Source of the DNA: Rhodospirillales bacterium
Lineage (GTDB): Bacteria > Pseudomonadota > Alphaproteobacteria > Rhodospirillales_A > Casp-alpha2
Assembly: GCA_016763915.1 (NCBI GenBank)
Contig: JAESSX010000270.1
Location: 1-5,000 of the forward strand
DNA: 5,000 nt
Direction: 5' to 3'
The position numbers and the translations under genes are program-made. Shown in pieces: positions 1 to 5,000 of the stretch. The notes below the pieces were generated by a model that worked only from the letters and a program-made list of their open reading frames with translations, ran no database searches and was not told where the DNA came from. Within the stretch, counting starts at the first letter, position 1, and each line of letters begins with the position of its first letter.

Positions 1-627
1 CGCGTCGGCGCCCTGATGGCGGCCGACCAGGGCGCGCTGCTGGCCTATGCCCGGGGCATGGTGCACTGGCATCGCAAGCACCGGTTCTGCGGCGTTTGCG
101 GCCAGCCGACGAAAAGCCGCGACGGCGGCCATGTGCGGGCGTGCCGGAACGAAGACGACGCGCACGTGCATTTCCCGCGCACCGACCCGGCGGTGATCAT
201 GCTGGTGGCGCACGAAAACCCCCAAGGCCGCGGCCCGGCGTGCCTGCTGGGGCGGCAGGAAAAATGGGTCGACGGCATGTTTTCGACCCTGGCCGGGTTT
301 GTCGAACCGGGCGAAACCCTGGAAGAGGCCGTGGCGCGCGAGGTGTTCGAGGAATCCGCCATCCGCATCACCGACGTGCGCTATCAGGCGTCGCAGCCGT
401 GGCCGTTCCCATCGTCGTTGATGCTGGGGTTCCGGGCCAGTGCGACCAGCACCGACATCGTGATCGACGGCCGCGAACTGGAAGACGCCCGCTGGTTCAC
501 CCCCGGCGAGGTGCGCGCCTTCGGCGAATGGGGCGACGCAGCGCCTAAGGATAAACGCCTGCCGAGAAAAGATTCCATCTCCCGCCACCTGATCGACGAC
601 TGGCTCAGGGAGGCGGGCTCTGGTTAA
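1..627 (+). CDS. nudC: NAD(H) pyrophosphatase NudC, 5' end outside window
   Basis: Cytosolic Nudix hydrolase that splits NAD(H) into NMN(H) and AMP; in E. coli the family also removes NAD caps from RNA. The frame is open from base 1, so the 208 codons seen are the C-terminal two thirds of a protein usually near 300 residues; the ATG at 16 is internal. Visible in order (fragment numbering): the WHRKHRFCGVCG zinc-ribbon entry with C30 and C33, a third Cys at 48, HFPRTDPAVIML, the Nudix box G99-x5-E105-x7-R113-E-V-F-E117-E118, and SQPWPFPSSLM (131-141), the signature that separates NudC from other Nudix enzymes. Two oddities: the usual fourth zinc cysteine seems to be Asp53, and the Gly near the end of the Nudix box is Ala120. 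The metal-binding glutamates are intact, so I expect an active enzyme. The gene ends in TAA, overlapping the convergent pheA stop by 4 bp. The identity is secure. Confidence 0.95.
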   Translation, partial: RVGALMAADQGALLAYARGMVHWHRKHRFCGVCGQPTKSRDGGHVRACRNEDDAHVHFPRTDPAVIMLVAHENPQGRGPACLLGRQEKWVDGMFSTLAGFVEPGETLEEAVAREVFEESAIRITDVRYQASQPWPFPSSLMLGFRASATSTDIVIDGRELEDARWFTPGEVRAFGEWGDAAPKDKRLPRKDSISRHLIDDWLREAGSG

Positions 628-1487
628 CCCTCGCCGTTGCCGTTCTGCTGAAGGCGGAAGGGGTGGGCCGGATAGACGCCCAGAATTTTGATTTCGTGGG
701 TGATGAATTCGAGTTCTTCCAACGCCCGCTTCAACGCTTTCTGTTCTGGGTGGCCCTCGGCGTCGGCGAAAAACTGGGCGGCGACAAACCCCGCGTCGAC
801 GTAGCTTTCCAGCTTGGTCAGGTTGATGCCGTTGGTGGCGAAGCCGCCCAGCGACTTGTACAGGGCCGCCGGCACGTTGCGCACCCGGAAGATGAAACCG
901 GTCATCACGTTATCGGTATCGACACCGGGGTCGCGCGCCTCGTCCGCCATGACGACGAAGCGGGTGGTGTTGTGGGCGGCGTCCTCGATGTTGGCCTGAA
1001 GGCTGACCAGGCCATCCATCTCGGCGGCCAGTTCGGACGCGATGGCGGCCTGGGTGGTGTCGCCGAGGGCCGCGATATCGGCGGCGGCGCCGGCGGTATC
1101 GGCATGCACCACCGGCTCGACGCCGAGGCTGCGGATCAGCTTGCCGCACTGGTTGAGGGCATGGACGTGGCTGTGCACGTGGGTGATGCCGAAGATGTCC
1201 GCCCCCGGAACGCCCAACAGGTGATGGTTCACCCGCTCGAAATGTTCGGCGATGATGTGCAGGTCCGATTCCGGCAACAGGTGGTGAATGTCGGCAACCC
1301 GCCCGGCAATGGTGTTATCGATCGGAATCATCGCCAACCGGGCGTCGCCCGAGCGCACCGCCTCGAAGGTGTCCGGGAAGGTCCGGCACGGCAGCGTCGT
1401 CATCTCCGGATAGGCGCTGCGGCACGCCATATCGGAATACGCGCCGGGCGAGCCCTGAAAGGCGATGGTGGTGTTGGATTCGGACAT
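624..1487 (-). CDS. pheA: Prephenate dehydratase
   Basis: Monofunctional prephenate dehydratase, 287 residues, which converts prephenate to phenylpyruvate in phenylalanine synthesis in the cytosol. There is no chorismate mutase domain, so that activity must be encoded elsewhere. The catalytic domain starts at once with IAFQGSPGAYSD (8-19), followed by PIDNTIAGRVADIHHLLP and the catalytic TRF motif at 175-177. An ACT regulatory domain follows from about 196 (GFIFRVRNVPAALYKSLGGFATNGINLTKLES), and the protein ends in LGVYPAHPFR plus a short polar tail. The ACT motifs that bind phenylalanine in classical enzymes (GALV, ESRP) read AALY (207-210) and ESYV (227-230) here. The start is ATG at 1487, because the family homology begins right after it; the frame continues upstream but overlaps kdsB and lacks homology. 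The Shine-Dalgarno is weak (GAG, 6 nt upstream). The gene lies 13 bp after kdsB and is probably co-transcribed with it. Feedback by phenylalanine is inferred from the ACT domain. Confidence 0.95.
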   Translation of the reverse strand: MSESNTTIAFQGSPGAYSDMACRSAYPEMTTLPCRTFPDTFEAVRSGDARLAMIPIDNTIAGRVADIHHLLPESDLHIIAEHFERVNHHLLGVPGADIFGITHVHSHVHALNQCGKLIRSLGVEPVVHADTAGAAADIAALGDTTQAAIASELAAEMDGLVSLQANIEDAAHNTTRFVVMADEARDPGVDTDNVMTGFIFRVRNVPAALYKSLGGFATNGINLTKLESYVDAGFVAAQFFADAEGHPEQKALKRALEELEFITHEIKILGVYPAHPFRLQQNGNGEG

Positions 1488-1500
1488 ATGCGGCTCGCGG

Positions 1501-2265
1501 TTACGGGTTGCCCGGCGCCAGCAATTCGCGGGCGCGCTCAAGGTCGGCGGGAGTATCAACACCCAGGGGAACCGTGTCAACGAGCCGGGCGTCAATGCGC
1601 ATGCCGTTTTCCAGCGCGCGCAGCTGCTCCAGCTTTTCGATCCGCTCCAAAACCCCCTGCGGCAATTTGACGAACCTCTCCAGCGCCCGGCGCCGGAAGG
1701 CGTACAACCCGATGTGGTGATACAGCGGGCCTGGGCCGCTCGGCACCGTGGCGCGGCTGAAATAAAGCGCGCGCGCGGTGCGCGCCCCCTCGTCCATGGA
1801 CAACACCGCCTTGACCACGTTGGGATCGTCGCGCTCGGCCTCATCGGTGATCCGGGCCGCCAGGGTGGCGATATCGACAGCCCCGTCCGCGAGCGGGATC
1901 AGCGATGCGCGAATTGCGTCCGCCTCGATGGTCGGCAGGTCGCCCTGCACGTTGATGACGCAATCGTGCTTTTTCAGCGGATCGACCATATGCAGGGCTT
2001 CGAACACCCGGTCCGAGCCCGAGGCATGGCCGGGGTTGGTGTACACGGCATCGCCGCCGGCCTCCTTGATGGCGTCGATGATTTCAAAATCCCCGCAGGC
2101 GACGATGACCGGGCCGACGTCGGCCTTGATGGCGCGGCGCCAGACATGGACGATCATCGGCTGCCCGTGAATGTCGGCCAGAGGCTTGTCCGGCAGCCGG
2201 GCCGAGGCCAGCCGCGACGGAATGATGATGATGGGATTTTGCGCAAGCGTATCGGGTGTGTTCAT
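1501..2265 (-). CDS. kdsB: 3-deoxy-manno-octulosonate cytidylyltransferase (CMP-Kdo synthetase)
   Basis: Cytosolic enzyme that couples Kdo to CTP, giving CMP-Kdo and pyrophosphate, the activated sugar for the LPS inner core; this marks a Gram-negative host. With the ATG at 2265 the protein has 254 residues, the usual family size. Motifs: nucleotide-binding [27 protein letters not shown] (12-38), ASGSDRV (81-87), NVQGDLP (105-111, with Asp109 as the likely Mg ligand), [11 protein letters not shown] (182-192), [15 protein letters not shown], and [12 protein letters not shown] (235-246, with Asp237 as the second likely metal ligand). The NVQGDLP form, where enterobacteria have NVQGDEP, is familiar in alphaproteobacteria. 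The start is uncertain by a few codons: in-frame GTG codons lie at 2274 and 2283, and the AGGTGG Shine-Dalgarno suits GTG 2274 (5 nt spacing) better than ATG 2265 (14 nt). I kept the ATG because family homology starts after it. It is the first gene of a probable kdsB-pheA unit. Confidence 0.95.
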   Translation of the reverse strand: MNTPDTLAQNPIIIIPSRLASARLPDKPLADIHGQPMIVHVWRRAIKADVGPVIVACGDFEIIDAIKEAGGDAVYTNPGHASGSDRVFEALHMVDPLKKHDCVINVQGDLPTIEADAIRASLIPLADGAVDIATLAARITDEAERDDPNVVKAVLSMDEGARTARALYFSRATVPSGPGPLYHHIGLYAFRRRALERFVKLPQGVLERIEKLEQLRALENGMRIDARLVDTVPLGVDTPADLERARELLAPGNP

Positions 2266-2279
2266 GGCACGCACTTTAA

Positions 2280-2285
2280 CCACCT
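2280..2285 (-). promoter_or_regulatory. Shine-Dalgarno of kdsB
   Basis: On the minus strand AGGTGG is followed by TTAAA and then GTG (2274-2272), which is in frame with kdsB; the ATG at 2265 is 14 nt away. The site makes the GTG at 2274 a serious alternative start, adding three residues (M-R-A) to the N-terminus. The GTG at 2283 overlaps the site itself and is unlikely. Confidence 0.5.
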
Positions 2286-2313
2286 AAAGAGCCTTGGAAA
2301 ACCGCTTTGCGCA

Positions 2314-2343
2314 TTGAACCGGAGGGGGCCTTGGGGCTACATT
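2314..2343 (+). promoter_or_regulatory. Possible sigma-70-type promoter of the cytochrome c gene
   Basis: TTGAAC (2314-2319) and TACATT (2338-2343) are separated by 18 bp. Each hexamer matches the consensus at four of six positions. It lies in the 142-bp gap between the divergent kdsB and cytochrome c genes, about 65 bp upstream of the cytochrome start codon, a reasonable place for the promoter of the cytochrome c-hisN unit. Matches of this quality arise by chance, so this is only a candidate. I found no comparably good promoter for kdsB on the other strand of the gap. Confidence 0.3.
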
Positions 2344-2344
2344 T

Positions 2345-2385
2345 CCCCGGTAGCATCCTCCGATGACCGCAACCGGCCACCGGGG
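2345..2385. repeat. Inverted repeat in the leader of the cytochrome c gene
   Basis: CCCCGGT (2345-2351) is matched by its perfect reverse complement ACCGGGG (2379-2385). After one mismatch, two further pairs extend it inward (G2353-C2377, C2354-G2376). The intervening segment is about 27 nt. It sits between the candidate promoter and the Shine-Dalgarno site, so it could be an operator or a leader hairpin. In GC-rich DNA a 7-bp match may also be chance. Confidence 0.3.
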
Positions 2386-2394
2386 CCAACAAAT

Positions 2395-2399
2395 AAGGA
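2395..2399 (+). promoter_or_regulatory. Shine-Dalgarno of the cytochrome c gene
   Basis: AAGGA lies 8 nt before the ATG at 2408. It settles the start against the upstream in-frame ATG at 2363, which has no such site and would put about 15 unrelated residues in front of the membrane anchor. Confidence 0.75.
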
Positions 2400-2407
2400 C
2401 GGGATCC

Positions 2408-2956
2408 ATGAATTTTTCGATGTTTGAAAAGCTCGCCGGCAGCGTTCTGGTTTGCGCCTGGCTGATCTGGGGCGTCAACGCGATCGGCGACCTTGTGGTT
2501 TCGTCCGGACCCTTGAAGGCCGCCGCCTTCCCGCCCGCTGCACCGGAAACGACCAAGGCCGCTGCACCGGAAACGACCAAGGCCGCCGCACCGGAAGCCG
2601 CCGCCGGCGCCCTGGCGATGCTGGCGTCCGCCGACATCGCCGCCGGCGAGAAGACCTTCAAGAAGTGCAAGGCCTGTCATTCGACGAAAAAGGGCGGCAA
2701 GAACAAGGTCGGCCCCAACCTGTGGAATATCGTCGGCCAGGGCAAGGCGTCGGTGCCCGGTTACAAGTATTCCAGCGCCCTGGCGGGCCTCGGCGGGGCA
2801 TGGGGCTACCAGGAGCTGGACGGCTTCCTGGCCAACCCCAAGGGCTTCGCCAAGGGCACCAAGATGAGCTTCTCAGGTCTCAAGAAAGCCAAAGCCCGCG
2901 CCGCCGTCATCGTCTATCTCCGGTCTTTGAGCGATCAGCCGAAACCGTTACCGTGA
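2408..2956 (+). CDS. Membrane-anchored class I cytochrome c (CycM-like)
   Basis: Mono-haem c-type cytochrome, 182 residues, expected to be held in the inner membrane with its haem domain in the periplasm, carrying electrons between respiratory complexes. The N-terminus (MNFSMFEKLAGSVLVCAWLIWGVNAIGDLVV) has one hydrophobic segment at about residues 9-31 without a clear signal peptidase site, which suggests an uncleaved anchor. An Ala/Pro-rich linker (about 32-80) contains a tandem repeat of AAPETTKA. The haem domain follows: CKACH at 87-91 (two thioether cysteines and the proximal His), KKGGKNKVGPNLWNIVGQGKASVPGYKYSSAL, and Met153 in KGTKMSFSGLKK as the sixth ligand. The fold resembles cytochrome c2 and mitochondrial cytochrome c, and the anchor-plus-linker design is like rhizobial CycM, which delivers electrons to an aa3-type oxidase; the partner here is inferred. 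Its stop overlaps the hisN start by 4 bp. Confidence 0.93.
   Translation: MNFSMFEKLAGSVLVCAWLIWGVNAIGDLVVSSGPLKAAAFPPAAPETTKAAAPETTKAAAPEAAAGALAMLASADIAAGEKTFKKCKACHSTKKGGKNKVGPNLWNIVGQGKASVPGYKYSSALAGLGGAWGYQELDGFLANPKGFAKGTKMSFSGLKKAKARAAVIVYLRSLSDQPKPLP
2537..2602 (+). repeat. 24-bp tandem repeat in the cytochrome c linker
   Basis: Two identical, adjacent 24-bp units (2537-2560 and 2561-2584) encode AAPETTKA twice. A diverged partial third copy (2585-2602, AAPEAA) follows. The unit is a multiple of three, so copy-number change would lengthen or shorten the flexible linker between membrane anchor and haem domain without a frameshift. The exact identity of the two units suggests a recent duplication. 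Confidence 0.9.
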
Positions 2957-3723
2957 ACGATGACGCCTTAATAGAGCTGGCGGAAAATCTGGCCGATACC
3001 GCCGCCGAGGTGGTGATGAAATATTTTCGCAGGCCTTTCGATGTTATCGCCAAGCCCGACGCCAGCCCGGTCACCATCGCCGACCGGGAAGCCGAGGCCG
3101 CCATGCGCGCGGTCCTCAAAGCCGCCCAACCCGGCCACGGCATCATCGGCGAGGAAATGGACGATACCAACACAGACGCCGAATACGTCTGGGTGCTGGA
3201 CCCCATCGACGGCACGCAATCCTTCGTCACCGGAAAACCGGTGTTCGGCACCCTGATCGCCCTGTTGCGGGACGGCCGGCCGATCCTCGGCGTGCTGGAC
3301 ATTCCGGCGCTGAACGAACGCTGGGTCGGCGTGCAAGGCCGGCCGACCACGTTCAATGGGGAACCGGTAAGCGTGCGCGCCTGTGGCGATGTGGCTAAGG
3401 CGTGGCTGTACGCGACCTCGCCGCAGATGTTCGAGGAGGCCGACTTCCCGGCCTTCGAGCGCCTGCGCAAGGCGTCCTGGCGCGCGGTTTACGGCGCCGA
3501 GTGCATGGCCTATGGCCTGCTCGCCAACGGCTGGGTCGATATCGTCTGCGAAGGCACCATGGAGCTGTACGATTTCGCCCCCATGGTGCCGATCATCGAA
3601 GGCGCCGGCGGCGTTATTTCGGACTGGTCGGGCAAACCCCTGGGTGCGGGCGGCGACGGCACCGTGCTGGCCACCGGGGACGAAGCCCTGCACGCCCGGG
3701 CGCTTGAGCTGCTGGTGCGGTAG
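2953..3723 (+). CDS. hisN: Histidinol-phosphatase, inositol monophosphatase family (HisN)
   Basis: Mg-dependent phosphatase of the IMPase superfamily, 256 residues, probably converting histidinol phosphate to histidinol in histidine synthesis. Metal-site motifs are complete: KPDASPVTIADREAE near the N-terminus, GEE with Glu67 and Glu68, DPIDGT at 83-88, and the late Asp207 in MELYDFAPMVPIIEGAGG. The wording DPIDGTQSFVTGKPVFGTLIALL, then ATSPQMF, and ELYDFAP in place of the usual WDxAA, matches HisN better than inositol or fructose-1,6-bisphosphate phosphatases. A general IMPase-family phosphatase remains possible. The start is GTG at 2953, inside the cytochrome c stop (GTGA). The frame stays open far upstream, but that part overlaps the cytochrome gene and is a shadow. 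No Shine-Dalgarno is evident before the GTG, so translation is probably coupled to the cytochrome gene. Confidence 0.88.
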   Translation: MNDDALIELAENLADTAAEVVMKYFRRPFDVIAKPDASPVTIADREAEAAMRAVLKAAQPGHGIIGEEMDDTNTDAEYVWVLDPIDGTQSFVTGKPVFGTLIALLRDGRPILGVLDIPALNERWVGVQGRPTTFNGEPVSVRACGDVAKAWLYATSPQMFEEADFPAFERLRKASWRAVYGAECMAYGLLANGWVDIVCEGTMELYDFAPMVPIIEGAGGVISDWSGKPLGAGGDGTVLATGDEALHARALELLVR

Positions 3724-3749
3724 GGGGCCGGCCGCCGGTCATCATATTT

Positions 3750-3775
3750 TCGCCATCGTTCGGTGGTGATTTGTT
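3750..3775 (+). terminator. Weak hairpin after hisN, possible terminator
   Basis: An 8-bp stem (3750-3757 with 3762-3769, two G-U pairs) closes a GTTC tetraloop and is followed by TTTGTT. It lies 27 nt after the hisN stop in the 89-bp gap before yejA. The T-tract is short and interrupted, so termination would be partial at best. The same bases could include a -10-like TGTTAT (3772-3777) for yejA, but no convincing -35 is visible. Confidence 0.3.
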
Positions 3776-3802
3776 ATCCTCGCCAAGAGACCGAAACAAG
3801 GT

Positions 3803-3807
3803 AAGGA
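3803..3807 (+). promoter_or_regulatory. Shine-Dalgarno of yejA
   Basis: AAGGA lies 5 nt before the ATG at 3813. Together with the signal peptide that begins at that ATG, it fixes the start. Confidence 0.75.
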
Positions 3808-3812
3808 AAACC

Positions 3813-5000
3813 ATGCGCCTGATTGCTTTGATCCTGTTTGCCGCCGTTCTCGGCCTGGCCCCCGTTGCCGCCCCCGCGGCCGAAAGTTCGCACGGCCTCG
3901 CCATGCACGGGGATTTGAAATACCCGGCCGGATTCAAGAATCTGGAATACGTCAATCCGAACGCTCCCAAGGGCGGCACGGTGCGGCTCAGCGCCACCGG
4001 CACCTTCGACAGCTTCAACAGCTTCATCGTCAAGGGCAACCCGGCCGCCGGACTGGGCTTTTTGTACGACAACCTGATGTTCGGCACCGCCGACGAGGCC
4101 TTCAGCCAGTACGGGCAGCTGGCCGAAAAGGTGGAGATGCCGGACGACCGCTCCTGGGTCGCCTTCACGCTCAGGCCACAAGCCTACTGGCACGACGGCA
4201 AGCCGGTGACGGTGGAAGACGTCATCTTTTCCTTCGATCTTCTGGTCAAAAAGGGTACGCCGTTTTACCGGTTTTATTACGGCAACGTGGCCGAGGTGCG
4301 CAAAACCGGCCCGCGCACGGTGCGGTTCAATTTCAAGCCCGGCGAAAACCGCGAACTGCCGCTGATCCTGGGCCAATTGACGGTGTTGCCGAAACATTAC
4401 TGGGAAACCCGCGATTTCTCGAAAACCACCCTTGAGCCGCCGCTCGGCAGCGGGCCCTACGAAATCGACAGCTTCGAGCCGGGCCGCTCGATCACCTACA
4501 AACGGGTCAAGAAATGGTGGGGGCGGGATATCCCGGTCAATCGCGGACAGTACAATTTCGACGTCATCCGCTACGACTATTACCGCGACGCAACCATCGC
4601 GCTGCAGGCCTTCAAGAAAGGCGAATACGACTACCGCCCGGAGAATTCGTCCAAGGCCTGGGCCACGGCCTATGACTTCGAGGACGTCAAAACCGGGCTG
4701 GTGCGCAAGGAGGAAATCGCCCACAACCGGTCCACCGGCATGCAGGCGTTCGTCTTCAACACGCGGCGCGACAAATTCAAGGACCACCGCGTGCGCCAGG
4801 CGCTGGGCTATGCCTTCGATTTCGAATGGTCCAACAAGAACCTGTTCTACGGCCAGTACTCCCGCACGCGCAGCTATTTCGACAATTCCGAACTGGCGGC
4901 GACGGGGACGCCCAAAGACGACGAGCTGAAACTGCTGCAACCGTTCCGCGACCGCTTGCCCCCGGAAGTCTTCACCCAGGAATACAACCCGCCCAAATCC
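3813..5000 (+). CDS. yejA: YejA-like periplasmic peptide-binding protein of an ABC importer, 3' end outside window
   Basis: Extracellular solute-binding protein, family 5, of the YejA type: it captures peptides in the periplasm for the YejBEF importer, which in E. coli also takes up microcin C. The frame is open from the ATG to the window end, giving 396 codons of a protein usually a little over 600 residues. The N-terminus (MRLIALILFAAVLGLAPVAAPAAES) is a signal peptide with likely cleavage near residues 22-23; there is no lipobox cysteine. The mature start HGLAMHGDLKYP...NPNAPKGGTVRL is typical of YejA. Family motifs continue: FTLRPQAYWHDGKPVTVEDVIFSFD, NRELPLILGQLTVLPKHYWE, GSGPYEI (212-218), VNRGQYNFDVIRYDYYRD, GMQAFVFNTRR, and YAFDFEWSNKNLFYGQY. 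Permease genes yejB and yejE and the ATPase yejF would be expected downstream, outside view. The substrate is inferred from the family; a di- or oligopeptide is more likely than an antibiotic. Confidence 0.93.
   Translation, partial: MRLIALILFAAVLGLAPVAAPAAESSHGLAMHGDLKYPAGFKNLEYVNPNAPKGGTVRLSATGTFDSFNSFIVKGNPAAGLGFLYDNLMFGTADEAFSQYGQLAEKVEMPDDRSWVAFTLRPQAYWHDGKPVTVEDVIFSFDLLVKKGTPFYRFYYGNVAEVRKTGPRTVRFNFKPGENRELPLILGQLTVLPKHYWETRDFSKTTLEPPLGSGPYEIDSFEPGRSITYKRVKKWWGRDIPVNRGQYNFDVIRYDYYRDATIALQAFKKGEYDYRPENSSKAWATAYDFEDVKTGLVRKEEIAHNRSTGMQAFVFNTRRDKFKDHRVRQALGYAFDFEWSNKNLFYGQYSRTRSYFDNSELAATGTPKDDELKLLQPFRDRLPPEVFTQEYNPPKS

Noticed and set aside
663..1670. Open frame of 335 codons on the plus strand
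   Set aside because: Antisense shadow of pheA and the end of kdsB; low-complexity Gly/Arg/Val-rich product without domain features.
1488..1844. N-terminal extension of the pheA frame into kdsB
   Set aside because: The extra 119 codons are an out-of-frame reading of kdsB with no homology; the dehydratase domain starts directly after ATG 1487.
1465..2427. Open frame of 320 codons on the plus strand
   Set aside because: Antisense shadow of kdsB that runs on across the promoter gap and into the cytochrome c gene; no start signal or motif.
2276..2680. Minus-strand frames with a repeated GLGRFRCSG-like peptide
   Set aside because: The repetition only mirrors the 24-bp tandem repeat of the cytochrome c linker on the opposite strand.
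2452..2952. Long N-terminal extension of the hisN frame, looking like a fusion protein
   Set aside because: The extension is an Arg-rich out-of-frame reading of the cytochrome c gene. IMPase homology begins just after the GTG at 2953.
3726..3733. GGCCGGCC palindrome just after hisN
   Set aside because: An 8-bp GC palindrome is common by chance in such DNA, and it has no T-tract or loop that would make it a terminator.
3774..4940. Open frame of 388 codons on the minus strand
   Set aside because: It lies antisense to yejA, which has a signal peptide, a Shine-Dalgarno site and continuous family motifs. The minus-strand product has no recognisable motif and reflects the high G/C at third positions.

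Overview
The window reads as ordinary, densely packed core chromosome of a GC-rich alphaproteobacterium, possibly of the Rhodospirillales type. The evidence is high G/C at third codon positions, an alphaproteobacterial style of NudC, PheA and KdsB (HFPRTDPAVIM, NVQGDLP and GVYPAHPFR motifs), a membrane-anchored mono-haem cytochrome c and a HisN-type histidinol-phosphatase. KdsB shows that the cell makes Kdo-containing lipopolysaccharide, so it is Gram-negative. The lineage call is inference from remembered family patterns; no search was run.

Layout. Positions 1-627 (+) hold the 3' part of nudC (NAD(H) pyrophosphatase). It meets pheA (prephenate dehydratase, 624-1487, -) tail to tail, and the two stop codons share the bases TTAA. 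Upstream of pheA on the same strand, 13 bp away, is kdsB (CMP-Kdo synthetase, 1501-2265, -), so kdsB-pheA is probably one transcript. A gap of about 140 bp (2266-2407) separates the divergent kdsB and cytochrome c genes. It carries a possible promoter, an inverted repeat and two Shine-Dalgarno sites. The cytochrome c gene (2408-2956, +) overlaps hisN (2953-3723, +) in a GTGA junction. After an 89-bp gap with a weak hairpin comes yejA (3813 to beyond the window end, +), encoding a periplasmic peptide-binding protein of the YejABEF/microcin C importer type.

The genes do not form a single pathway. They supply housekeeping functions: NAD turnover, phenylalanine synthesis, LPS precursor activation, electron transport, histidine synthesis and peptide uptake. 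I see no mobile element, CRISPR array, tRNA or rRNA, and no sign of an undescribed system. The points worth a second look are sequence-level: an apparently missing zinc-ligand cysteine and a Gly-to-Ala change in the Nudix box of NudC, the overlapping convergent stops, a 24-bp tandem repeat in the cytochrome linker, and the cytochrome c/hisN coupling.
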